Assembly: GCF_013394595.1 (NCBI RefSeq)
Contig: NZ_CP053348.1
Span: 2,196,001 to 2,260,000, forward strand
Source of the DNA: Winogradskyella forsetii
GTDB taxonomy: Bacteria; Bacteroidota; Bacteroidia; Flavobacteriales; Flavobacteriaceae
DNA length: 64,000 nucleotides
Direction of reading: 5' to 3'
How positions within the stretch are numbered: position 1 is the stretch's first letter; each line of letters opens with the position of its first letter. This document shows positions 17,170 to 26,023 of this stretch, in pieces. A model generated the notes under the pieces. That model was not told where the DNA came from and did no database searches. It worked only from the letters and a program-made list of their open reading frames with translations. The translations under genes were made by a program, and so were the position numbers.

Positions 17170-17790
17170 TCATTTTTTATGCGTTGCAACCAAATAATTC
17201 GCCAAATCCTTTGCTTTTAGATTGAGTTGATCATGCTGTGCTTCAGTTCTACCCTTTACTGAACCTTTGGTTTGGTAAGTGATTACAATAAAACTGTCAT
17301 AGTTTTCATTTAATAGGCGTACTTTGCCTCGCTTTGGCTGAGATGCGATATAGCAATCGCCAGCATCTGCTAATACGATATCTCTTCCCATTAGTATGCC
17401 GCTTGGTAACTCTGCTTTATCTTTTATAAGGCCTTCAATTTCTTTTTTGCTTTGTCCTTTACTACTCGGAACTGACATTAAGCGCCATGTTGTGCCTGTA
17501 TAATCGTGACCTTCACCAAAACCTTTGATTTTAAAAAGACATTCGTTTGGCGATTCACTTGTTTGTGCACTAATATCAGAAGCTGGTATTTGTAGTATTT
17601 TGGCAAGGTCTGCACTAGAGACATCACAGGTATAGTCGTAAAATAAGCTACTATAATCTGCACTAGAATTACTTGATTTAGCATTATCTTTCTTTGCTTC
17701 GTTTTTAGCGGTTATGCTGTTGTTTTCTTTGGTTTCTGATTTGCAGGCGACGAGTAGAAATATGGCTATAAGTGTTATGAGATTTTTCAT
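17170..17790 (-). CDS. Lipoprotein, unknown function
   Basis: A 206-residue lipoprotein: MKNLITLIAIFLLVAC gives a clear lipobox (LVAC), and the mature part begins KSETKENNS, a low-complexity linker of about 30 residues. The folded part from about residue 45 has two cysteines (YTCDVSS and NECLFKI) that could pair, and later a DAGDCYIASQPKRG stretch. I recognise no domain. The signal and first mature residues closely resemble those of the lipoprotein at 23776-24399 in the same operon. It is the last gene of the long operon, 12 bp after the S74 fibre gene. Confidence 0.75.
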   Translation of the reverse strand: MKNLITLIAIFLLVACKSETKENNSITAKNEAKKDNAKSSNSSADYSSLFYDYTCDVSSADLAKILQIPASDISAQTSESPNECLFKIKGFGEGHDYTGTTWRLMSVPSSKGQSKKEIEGLIKDKAELPSGILMGRDIVLADAGDCYIASQPKRGKVRLLNENYDSFIVITYQTKGSVKGRTEAQHDQLNLKAKDLANYLVATHKK

Positions 17791-17802
17791 GGTATTTTAT
17801 GT

Positions 17803-19968
17803 TTAATTATTGATAGCTTCAAGATGTTCTAATCGTTTTGAAAGCGAAGACATTTGGTTTTCGAACCTGTCTATTTTTGAGTTTTGAGTATCTATAATGG
17901 ATTGTTGTTCTTGTAGGGCTTTTGTAAGTAATGCGATAAAATCATTATAACGTACACTTAAATATCCGTCATCATCTTTAGTCAAAAATCCTTGATCTTT
18001 ATAACCAACTTTTGCTAATAAGACTTCCAAGTCTTGAGCAATAAAACCCATTTCTCTAGTTTTATTTTCGTTGTTTTTTCGTGTATAATCAACAGGTTCT
18101 AATTGCATGACCATATCTAAACCATACGGCAACTTACGAATGTTTTCTTTCCAACGCTTGTCTGAAGTTACTGTCCAACCAACTTGGATGCCTGCATAGG
18201 TTATCGCCGTATTACCAATGCGTACTTGATTAGAGCTACAATTTGATGGTACTTGAGCACCATAACCGATACCAATATTATTCTGTATTATTAAATTAGA
18301 GGAACAAAAAAGATCTGATAATGCAAATGCTCCAACAGCTGTATTATTCAATCCTTTTCTATTAGAATCCAATGCTCTTACCCCTAATGCGGTATTATAG
18401 TTTCCTGATCTATTTCGATCTAATGATAAATTTCCAATTGCTGTATTACCTGTTCCATCTTGATTATCACCTAACGCTCCAGTGCCCATAGCAGTATTGC
18501 CTACACCATCTAGATTATAATATAAAGTCCCACTACCAATTGCAGTATTACTATTACCTATTGTGTTAAAATATAGGGCATCAATTCCAATTGCTATATT
18601 ATTGAATCCTGAAGTGTTAGAGTATAAAGCAGAATTACCTAATGTAGTATTGTTTGAGCCTGTAGTATTTGTTAACAAGCTACTATTACCCATTGCAGTA
18701 TTATTTTCTCCTGTGGTATTTGAATACAATGCTGAATGTCCCATTGCGGTATTGTTTGAGCCTGTAGTATTTGTAAATAAACTATAACTACCAATAGAAG
18801 TGTTATTTTCTCCCGAAGTATTAGCAAACAAAGCTGAGCGTCCAATTGCGGTATTGTCATTCCCTGTGATATTTGAATACAAGGCAGAATGACCAGCAGA
18901 TGTATTGCGATTTCCTTCTGTGTTTAAATACAAAGAAGAACGTCCTATTGCAGTATTGTCATCACCTGAAATATTATCATACAAAGCCAAACGTCCAATA
19001 GCCGTATTGTTATTTCCTGTTATATTAGAATAAAGTGCTCTATTTCCTAGTGCAGAATTCCAAATCCCACTTGTATTTGAATATAATGCTCTATACCCAT
19101 TGGCAGTATTGTCAATTCCTTCTGCATTAGAAAATAAGGCTTCAACTCCCAATGCCACATTGCCGAATCCTTGTGTATTATTTCTTAATGAATTGTATCC
19201 TAAAGCAGTATTTTGTATGCCGCTGGTATTTGCTGATAATGTATTAATACCAATAGCTGTATTTGAATAGCCAGTGGTGTTTAAAGTAAGCGCATTTGCA
19301 CCATTTGCTACATTGCTGTGACCTTCAGTATTATTTTTCAGTGCAGAATGGCCGCTGGCAAGATTGTTATAGCCAATTGTGTTGGCTTTTAAAGTTTCGA
19401 ATCCTATACCAACGTTTCTGTTATTGCTACCGTCGTCTGCCAAACCAGAATCAACTCCAATAAATACTGACGATCCGTTTTGAGAGCCATCATCATCGGA
19501 TTTAGCATCTAATAATTGATTTATCTTAGTTGCTGAATTTGCTGAACTTAAAGCATAAGGAACAGCCATAAATTGGGTAGTACTCAAATCCGTATAATCA
19601 GTGCCTCCTGTAATGTCAATCTGTACATTTAACCAATGCTCGTTGCTACTCCAATCAATAGCGCTAAATGTGTCGCTGGTAGTACCTGTACCAATGTTTA
19701 AAACTAAGATCCCATTAGCGTCTGTTGCTTGCGTATGCGTTTCTGTATAAACTGCACTCCCATTTGCTGTGGCTTCACGTATTTGAAACTGCACACCAAC
19801 AGACTGGCTCACTAAAACATTTCCTAAATTGTCTTTTAGAAGTGCTTTGTAGTTAATGCCTTGTTGGGCAAAACTTAATGTTGTAATTAAAAGTGCGGCG
19901 AGTAATGTTATTGTATATTTACTTGTTCTTAAATATTTCTTTTGATACTCTTGAATCTTTGATTTCAT
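17803..19968 (-). CDS. GINYKA-type fibre protein with beta-roll repeats and S74 chaperone domain
   Basis: A 721-residue secreted fibre-like protein. In order it has a 14-residue N-terminal extension (MKSKIQEYQKKYLR), a signal peptide ending LSFAQ, and the GINYKALLKDNLGNVL domain (to about 150). A linker (INQLLDAKSDDDGSQ) is shared with the giant adhesin, followed by 22 repeats of 17 residues (xNTAIGxxALYxNTTG). The C-terminal domain is the peptidase S74 intramolecular chaperone: VTSDKRWKENIRKL with the Ser-Asp pair, then MQLEPVDYTRK and REMGFIAQDLEVLL. A coiled coil ends the protein. In phage tail spikes such chaperones trimerise the fibre and then cut themselves off. I infer the same maturation here. 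It is the penultimate gene of the long operon. Confidence 0.85.
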   Translation of the reverse strand: MKSKIQEYQKKYLRTSKYTITLLAALLITTLSFAQQGINYKALLKDNLGNVLVSQSVGVQFQIREATANGSAVYTETHTQATDANGILVLNIGTGTTSDTFSAIDWSSNEHWLNVQIDITGGTDYTDLSTTQFMAVPYALSSANSATKINQLLDAKSDDDGSQNGSSVFIGVDSGLADDGSNNRNVGIGFETLKANTIGYNNLASGHSALKNNTEGHSNVANGANALTLNTTGYSNTAIGINTLSANTSGIQNTALGYNSLRNNTQGFGNVALGVEALFSNAEGIDNTANGYRALYSNTSGIWNSALGNRALYSNITGNNNTAIGRLALYDNISGDDNTAIGRSSLYLNTEGNRNTSAGHSALYSNITGNDNTAIGRSALFANTSGENNTSIGSYSLFTNTTGSNNTAMGHSALYSNTTGENNTAMGNSSLLTNTTGSNNTTLGNSALYSNTSGFNNIAIGIDALYFNTIGNSNTAIGSGTLYYNLDGVGNTAMGTGALGDNQDGTGNTAIGNLSLDRNRSGNYNTALGVRALDSNRKGLNNTAVGAFALSDLFCSSNLIIQNNIGIGYGAQVPSNCSSNQVRIGNTAITYAGIQVGWTVTSDKRWKENIRKLPYGLDMVMQLEPVDYTRKNNENKTREMGFIAQDLEVLLAKVGYKDQGFLTKDDDGYLSVRYNDFIALLTKALQEQQSIIDTQNSKIDRFENQMSSLSKRLEHLEAINN

Positions 19969-19973
19969 AATAA

Positions 19974-20660
19974 TTAGTTTTTAATTGATACTTTTTGAGA
20001 CATGTCTTCTGATTCGAACAGCTTTTTAAATTCACGTTTTAAAATGGCTCTTAATGATTTTGTGTAAGTCTTTGTTAATTCATATTTATCTTGTCTTTCA
20101 AACTTTCCGCTTATGGTAATGCCTTTTAACTCGAAGTTAATTTTGTTGCCCACTTTTGTTGGTGTGAGTAAGAGACTGATGTATGTATCCCCTGTCCAAT
20201 TCACAAGATGCGACGCGGAATCTGAAGTTTTGTGATAACTTGTATAAGCGTTGAGCATACTTCTTATAAGAATAGTGTCTTGGACTTTAAATGAAATGGT
20301 ACAGAAAAGCTGCTGATATTCAGTGGATTTAAATACAACTTCAGAGTTTGTAACCGTTTCAAAATTATACTTCCAGAAAACAGAACCACGATATGGACCT
20401 TTGTATAAGTTTTTCTTTTCCAATTGAGTGAGGCTATCTTCGGCTATTTCCGAATCGTTTCTTAAATCGAGCGTTTTATTGAACTCGTCAAAACTGAAAT
20501 AGGCCTTATTATTTTTTAATTCCACTTTAAAATCAGGAGCAACAGTTGTATTCAAAACGTCTTTTAACTGTTCTACTTCGCTTTGCTCTAGTTTTTGGCC
20601 ATGCATCATTTGAACCATGATAATGGCTATGATACTTAATATGAAATGTTTGCTGTTCAT
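19974..20660 (-). CDS. Secreted protein, unknown function
   Basis: I do not recognise this 228-residue protein. It has a signal peptide (ending MMHGQ), then mixed alpha/beta sequence with no cysteine motif, and a basic C-terminal helix (SLRAILKREFKKLFES). Only 5 bp separate it from the fibre gene downstream and 23 bp from the OmpA-like gene upstream, so it is part of the long operon and probably works with the same surface structure. A periplasmic location is inferred from the lack of a lipobox and of a sorting domain. Confidence 0.72.
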   Translation of the reverse strand: MNSKHFILSIIAIIMVQMMHGQKLEQSEVEQLKDVLNTTVAPDFKVELKNNKAYFSFDEFNKTLDLRNDSEIAEDSLTQLEKKNLYKGPYRGSVFWKYNFETVTNSEVVFKSTEYQQLFCTISFKVQDTILIRSMLNAYTSYHKTSDSASHLVNWTGDTYISLLLTPTKVGNKINFELKGITISGKFERQDKYELTKTYTKSLRAILKREFKKLFESEDMSQKVSIKN

Positions 20661-20683
20661 AACTTGAATTTTAATAATTACTT

Positions 20684-22405
20684 CTAATTTGGCAAGATCA
20701 AAATCTCAACCCTTCTATTTTTTGCTCTGTTTATGTCCGAGTCATTTTCTACCAACGGTTGAGATTCTCCATAGCCTTTTTCTTGCCATTTAAATTGGGT
20801 GCTAGGTATTAAGTTTCTCAAAGCTTTAGATACACTTTTGGCACGTGCTAAAGACAAGGCATTATTGGTTTCATCACTTCCTATATCGTCGGTATGACCT
20901 TCAACGATGACTTTCCCTTTTTTGAGTACGGTGATACTATTTACCAATGCTTTTAAAGCAGTAATGCCTTGGGGTCTTAATTCACTTTTACCAGAATCGA
21001 ATAACACTTGACTGTCCAGATTCAATCGCATCGCAGAACCAATGGCTGCAATGGCATCGACATCTGCTCCTGGTAATGCACTTTTTTCTTTAAGATCTTT
21101 GAACCGTACGTAATAAAAAAGCTCATTCGGTTTTACAAATGGAGCAATATCCACTTCTGCCACGCCTCCATCAATCTTTCCTATTTTAATCCAAGTTTTA
21201 CCATCTTTAGAAATTTCTAGGTCTGTAGGTTCCAATTGCCCAATTTCAAACAAATACAAATCGGGTCCATTAACGTCCACTAAAGCATTGTCTGTAAATC
21301 GAACCGTAAGAGTGCCTCCAAGTCCAAGACTATAGATACCAGTAGCATCGTCATACGTTTCTATAACATCTGGCTCGCCGAGGACATTATTCACCTCTTG
21401 CGTTAGAAGTTTTGGGTGGTTTACGGTTATAACTTCGTCAGCAAAGGATAATGGTCCCAACGGCAGATACACTGTTTTTTTCTGATTACCCACATAGCTT
21501 ATACCTACCTCATCACCGTAAAACAGATTTGGATTTAATTGTTTGAATTTCCGTTTGGCTGCTTCCGATTTACGAACGATATCTTTGTGGAAAATATTAA
21601 CTGTTTTTTTCCAATTCTCAATATCACGCTCAAATCTGGGGCTTGCCTTTAACTTACCTGAAGCTATAGCTTTCTCTGTAGCTTCAAATTCTTCAAGCAA
21701 TTCCCTAGACTCCTTTTCACTGTGCATGTTTAGGGCTTTATTCCTATAGGCCATGATTTTTTGGTTTTCTTCCACAGTTGCAGGAATTTCGTGTTTTCGT
21801 TCTACATCACGTATCACGTAGCCTGCTTCTGTAAGGTCCAGTTGAGACATCATATTGGTACCTGCCAATGAATCTATTGTTTTTAATTTTGCCATAGTCG
21901 CTTCAGGACCTGATTCGGCTTGCACTATTAAAATGGCTTCTTCCAATGAGACGCCAGTTGGTGTTTTTTTTGAAGTCAACTGTTCTTTGGAAATTCTACC
22001 CTTAAGCATGGGTTCATTTTGTTGCGCTTCCACCCTTTCTTTCATTGCTTGTTGCGCAAGTACTTTAAGACTATCTGGATTATTAATCAGTTTTTCCAAG
22101 GACTCACGAGAAACGCCACTTTCCACCAACATGTCGATTAACATTTGGGTATCCAATTGGAAACCTGCATCACCTTTTTTTTCTGAAGTTTCAAGTATCC
22201 CTTTACCCATATTAAACAGGTCGTTTAATTCGGATTTAGTAGTTTTTTCTGAAGGCGTATCTATATCATCAGCTGAAGTCTCTGCGTCAGGGTTTGAATT
22301 GGAATGGGAACTCACATCAGCTCCAGAGGTTTTGGATTTATCTGAGCTGTCGCCACAGGAATATGCCACAAACACCAATATTAAAATAAGGAATGATTTT
22401 TTCAT
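20684..22405 (-). CDS. OmpA-like peptidoglycan-binding lipoprotein
   Basis: A 573-residue lipoprotein (lipobox VAYSC near residue 17). A serine/acidic linker is followed by a mostly helical region (about 60-270). Next comes a beta-sandwich of about residues 300-440 with GPDLYLFEIGQLEPTDLEIS and WIKIGKIDGG, a module found in some cell-surface proteins. The last about 110 residues are an OmpA domain (VLFDSGKSELRP, VEGHTDDIGSDETN, LSLARAKSV, NRAKNRRVEI) that should bind diaminopimelate in peptidoglycan. It sits in the long operon, 11 bp from the cysteine-containing membrane protein upstream. I infer that it ties the surface assembly to the cell wall. Confidence 0.88.
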   Translation of the reverse strand: MKKSFLILILVFVAYSCGDSSDKSKTSGADVSSHSNSNPDAETSADDIDTPSEKTTKSELNDLFNMGKGILETSEKKGDAGFQLDTQMLIDMLVESGVSRESLEKLINNPDSLKVLAQQAMKERVEAQQNEPMLKGRISKEQLTSKKTPTGVSLEEAILIVQAESGPEATMAKLKTIDSLAGTNMMSQLDLTEAGYVIRDVERKHEIPATVEENQKIMAYRNKALNMHSEKESRELLEEFEATEKAIASGKLKASPRFERDIENWKKTVNIFHKDIVRKSEAAKRKFKQLNPNLFYGDEVGISYVGNQKKTVYLPLGPLSFADEVITVNHPKLLTQEVNNVLGEPDVIETYDDATGIYSLGLGGTLTVRFTDNALVDVNGPDLYLFEIGQLEPTDLEISKDGKTWIKIGKIDGGVAEVDIAPFVKPNELFYYVRFKDLKEKSALPGADVDAIAAIGSAMRLNLDSQVLFDSGKSELRPQGITALKALVNSITVLKKGKVIVEGHTDDIGSDETNNALSLARAKSVSKALRNLIPSTQFKWQEKGYGESQPLVENDSDINRAKNRRVEILILPN

Positions 22406-22416
22406 GGTTTGGATTT

Positions 22417-23694
22417 TTATCGATGATATCTCATTTCAACAAAATTGTAGAACATGACGCCAAATCTGTCATACCAATCTACTAAGCCATGTTCTCTCTC
22501 ACAAGCGTCCAACATCAATAAACTTTCATGGAAAGAATGCAGCATTTCAACACGCTTTTGATCGTAGGATTTTTCCAGGTCTTCAATACTTCTCATAATC
22601 CCTCTTTTTTGGGATTGCCAAACGATACCTACAACGCCATGATAACCAGACACATTATCGCCTAATGCAACTGCAGCATCAATATATGCCCTGGAACAGT
22701 TGTAAATGGTTTGAAGTCGCTCTAAATTATATCTACATCTATTAAATTCGGCTCGTGCAGACGCGAAACAATCGGCACACTCGCTTTCTTCGCCATCACA
22801 AAATGATGGTATTCTTGGTTGTCCTGGTGGCGAGCCCGATCCTAAACAAGATCCTAAATTTCGATACTGTTTAAAAAATGCTTCCGCGGCACCTGCAGTA
22901 CCAAAGGCACTATTTAAGCCGTCTATTCCGGCATCAATTTGACCTCTTCGCGTACTACGGACACCATCTTCTACATCTTGATTTAATTCTCCTGTATCTT
23001 GACCATAACCTTTTGGATTAACAGCAAACAGCATTGGCAAAAGAATGAAAAGCATGGTTTTTTTTCTGCCCATTAGTTTTCCTGCCAATAATCCAACAAC
23101 CAATAACAGCACGCCTATCACGATATAAATCCATAGGTTACTGTTGGCCGATTGGGATGATTCTGTTTTTGCCTCTGAATTTTCCCCTGAACTATCGGAA
23201 CCCATGTTTTTATCGGTGGCTTTAACAAAGGGCGAACCCAAGTAATTCATTAATTCAGGGCTTGCATTTACAACTATGGTATAGGGAATGTCATGGGCTT
23301 CATCAGACCGGACCATAAAACCAATGTCTTGATAGCTCCGCACTTTAAAGTTGATGATTCCATTTTTCATAGTAGATGTTTGCTGGGTTTCTTCAACATT
23401 TCCCCAAGTGTTATAAACCACATCGGCTATTAAATTTGCTGCAGTTCCATTCGCAAAAATGAAAATATCAACCAATTGGTAAATGTCATGCCCTTTAACA
23501 AAATGATAGTTTATAGAGTCTTGCTTTAAGGTCATGCCTGCTTCTGCAAACTTTGCTCCTTTGTATTTGGGGTGTTCAGTCAATCCTAATTTTATAGGCT
23601 TAATATTTTTATCGAGCGTAAATGGTTGTGCCGATAAAAAATTGGCACTGAGGCATATTAGAACTAGGACCGAATAGAAAATTTTTGTTTTCAT
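22417..23694 (-). CDS. Membrane protein with cysteine-containing C-terminal domain, unknown
   Basis: I do not recognise this protein. The ATG at 23694 begins a normal signal peptide (MKTKIFYSVLVLICLSANF, ending LSAQ); an ATG at 23727 would add 11 residues. The order is a beta-rich extracytoplasmic domain of about 150 residues, a Ser/Glu-rich linker, then two close membrane segments (IYIVIGVLLLVVGLLAG and MLFILLPMLFAV). A second domain of about 190 residues follows, with six or more cysteines in the patterns CDGEESECADC and CRYNLERLQTIYNC, and helical sequence to the end. Two soluble domains joined by a membrane hairpin, next to an OmpA-like gene, suggest an envelope scaffold. That role is inference. 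Confidence 0.73.
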   Translation of the reverse strand: MKTKIFYSVLVLICLSANFLSAQPFTLDKNIKPIKLGLTEHPKYKGAKFAEAGMTLKQDSINYHFVKGHDIYQLVDIFIFANGTAANLIADVVYNTWGNVEETQQTSTMKNGIINFKVRSYQDIGFMVRSDEAHDIPYTIVVNASPELMNYLGSPFVKATDKNMGSDSSGENSEAKTESSQSANSNLWIYIVIGVLLLVVGLLAGKLMGRKKTMLFILLPMLFAVNPKGYGQDTGELNQDVEDGVRSTRRGQIDAGIDGLNSAFGTAGAAEAFFKQYRNLGSCLGSGSPPGQPRIPSFCDGEESECADCFASARAEFNRCRYNLERLQTIYNCSRAYIDAAVALGDNVSGYHGVVGIVWQSQKRGIMRSIEDLEKSYDQKRVEMLHSFHESLLMLDACEREHGLVDWYDRFGVMFYNFVEMRYHR

Positions 23695-23775
23695 AATATG
23701 TGAATTTTTAGGCTTAAGTAATTTCAAGTGTTTATGCTATTGCTTTTATTAGAGATCAGATCTCCTATCTGTTTT

Positions 23776-24399
23776 TCAATCATTTGAATCATTACCAAAC
23801 ACTTTATCAAGATTGGAGTAGCCTACACTTTTAAAGTTTAGGCCTTCAACGGTTATTAGTTTATCATTGGCGTTTGCTATATTATTTTTGTTAAATCGCG
23901 CATCCAAATCGGAAACCTCTGCATTACCTGAGGCTTTTGTTGGGTTTGATAAATCAACAGTTCCTGAAATTTTCGCATTAGGATGAACATTATTTGTGTC
24001 AGGATGGTAGATATACATTGCGGTCATGGTCTTACCATCGGTCTTTGGTACTTTTAATTGAATGCTAACTTTTTTTAATTTATTGGTGTCTGCATCGTAA
24101 AAAAGCTGCACACTTTCTGAACCTTTATCGAGTTTCTTTTTAAACGTGATTATTACCTCATGTTTTTTTGTTTTTCCATAGGTATCTATTATACCGGAAG
24201 CTTTGGTGTAAGCCCAATCTTTACCGTTTATTTTACAGAGAAATGTGCCGTTGGATTCAGGTTTGTTTTCAGGTGTCACTGCATTGTTGCTTACTTGCTC
24301 TTTTTGTTCAACTTGAAGGGTTTGGGTCGTATCTTTTTTGGTTTCCGATTTACAGGCTACCATAAGAATGATTGTGATAAGTGTGATGTGTTTTTTCAT
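23776..24399 (-). CDS. Lipoprotein, unknown function
   Basis: A 207-residue lipoprotein with lipobox LMVAC and mature start KSETKKDTT. The signal and first residues match the lipoprotein at 17170-17790 closely, but the rest does not. After a linker the folded part has GTFLCKINGKDWAYTKASG, a pattern seen in flavobacterial lipoproteins with a beta-sandwich. It then runs as alternating strands to the C-terminus. I cannot assign a function. It is inside the long operon, with 82 bp upstream and 81 bp downstream to its neighbours, the widest gaps in that operon. Confidence 0.75.
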   Translation of the reverse strand: MKKHITLITIILMVACKSETKKDTTQTLQVEQKEQVSNNAVTPENKPESNGTFLCKINGKDWAYTKASGIIDTYGKTKKHEVIITFKKKLDKGSESVQLFYDADTNKLKKVSIQLKVPKTDGKTMTAMYIYHPDTNNVHPNAKISGTVDLSNPTKASGNAEVSDLDARFNKNNIANANDKLITVEGLNFKSVGYSNLDKVFGNDSND

Positions 24400-24481
24400 G
24401 ATATTTTTGTATTTATTGTTCCAATGAATTATTTTTCTCAGTCATGAATGGATGTTTAGTGCAACAAAGTATATGCGTATA

Positions 24482-26012
24482 TTAATCTTCTTCATACCTT
24501 ATATAGATTTTGTGTACTTTTACTCCAGGAGGAGCACTAGGATTTACTACTGTCCCTGCACTAGGGTTTCCCCAATTATTACCAGAGCTTGCGCTTATAA
24601 CATATTGACAACCTATTTGAATAGATTCATTGATATTATAGGTATATTTATGAAGATTAGTACTTTGAATACCAGTTGCTACATGAGCATTTAAAGTTGT
24701 ATTAGTTTCTAAAGTAAGATTTGAATCTCCACAGTATTTTGAAAAAATAAAGGCCAAATCACTGGAAGGATTATTATCTTCGAAAACATAGGAAATTGAG
24801 ATCAACTTAGATCCAACAGGTAATACTAGAGGAGCAGAAATATAGGGTAAGTTATTCGAAGGTGTAGATCCTGTTAAAAAAACAGTATTTGAACTGTAAC
24901 CTACACTCATGTTTCCAACTAGACTAGCAACAAACTCTGACGCCGGAATAACAATAGTCTTTTCCCTCTTTTTTGCTCCAAGTGTCACCCAGCCTGTTTC
25001 TGCGATATACCCTTCAAAAGCATTGGCAGTTTCGTTAAAACGGATGGTGCCTGGTGTAGGTGTCGTAAAATCATTGGCTACTTTTATTTTGCCACTGACA
25101 TCCAAAGTTTGTGTCGGCGTTTCCGCATCATAGCCAATACCTACTTTTCCGTTTTTAAGAACGGTTAAAGCATTGTTTCTTGTTTCTGTATTAATAGTTG
25201 CGGTGCCGTTACCAATTTCAAAAAGCGGATCTGTTCCTACCCATACAGTAGGGTTTCCACCACCTACATTATAAGTTCCAATTGCTGTAGAAGCATAGGA
25301 GTCGGCAATAGTTCTATTTCCTAAAGCTGTACTATAATAACCGGTGGCAATGGTGTTGAGTCCAAAAGCTACTGAGCGATTGCCAATATTGGCATCATCC
25401 CATTCTGTGCCCAACGCTCTGCCTGCCCTGAATGAACCTTTGCCTGTATTAAAAAACATACGGGAATCTCCTGATGAAGTTCCAGTATCGTCAAGTTGGG
25501 TGCTGCCGAAAACGAAATCATCTGTTGTATTTTCGGCAAAAGTTACATCACCTTCTCTTTTAAATGTTTGGTTTTTTTACGTTCTCTGCATAAAGTGCGT
25601 AAGGCACTGCATTAAATGGTATGTCATCAAAATAGACGAAACTGCTATCTAACTCCAAGTCGATACCAACTCTCAATATATAGTCGTCCTCTCCCCAATC
25701 TATGGTCGTGAAATTCTGAAATTGCCCTGGTATCCCTTGTCCTATAGTAAGAATTACTAAACCATTGGCATCTGTGGTTGTAAGGTGGTCTTCATTGTAT
25801 TCTAAACCACCTCCACTTTTTAGAATAAAAAAACGGACTTCGATATCTTGGTTGGCAACAACATTTCCATTATCATCTTTAATAACCGCCTTATAGTTGA
25901 TGCCTTGTTGCGCAAAACTTGAAATCGATATCAAAAAAATCGCAAGTATTGTAATAAGTACATTACTCATCTCTGAAAATTTGTTTTGGTAGTTGAGAAT
26001 CTGTGATTTCAT
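24482..26012 (-). pseudogene. Frameshifted GINYKA-type fibre gene (possibly phase-variable)
   Basis: Two frames form one gene. The first (26012 to 25560) codes for an extension (MKSQILNYQNKFSEM), a signal peptide, the GINYKAVIKDDNGNVV domain and VPYALYAENVKK, then stops after a run of seven A (T7 at 25572-25578). If one A is dropped, translation continues without a stop as NQTFKREGDVTFAEN and FVFGSTQLDDTGTSSG into the second frame, whose first ATG is at 25459. It then runs through short beta-roll repeats to 24482. The C-terminal domain (KTIVIPASEF, APLVLPVGSKLISISY, KIYIRYEED) matches that of the 15950-16996 protein. Either the gene is broken, or the tract switches it on and off, or the base count is a sequencing error. 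Confidence 0.87.
25572..25578 (-). other. Seven-base homopolymer at the frameshift site
   Basis: T7 on the + strand, A7 in the coding sense, sits exactly where the reading frame of the fibre gene is lost. Six or nine A would restore it. Homopolymers are common sites for slippage in cells and for sequencing indels. Confidence 0.85.
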
Positions 26013-26023
26013 AATTTTATTTT

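Noticed and set aside
23744..23758. GAGATC-type palindrome between two operon genes
   Set aside because: Only a few base pairs long, a single copy, and not linked to a recognisable function.
25560..25580. Programmed -1 ribosomal frameshift at the A7 tract
   Set aside because: A -1 shift would lead to the wrong frame; joining the two parts needs one base fewer (+1 or -2). No stimulating stem was seen.
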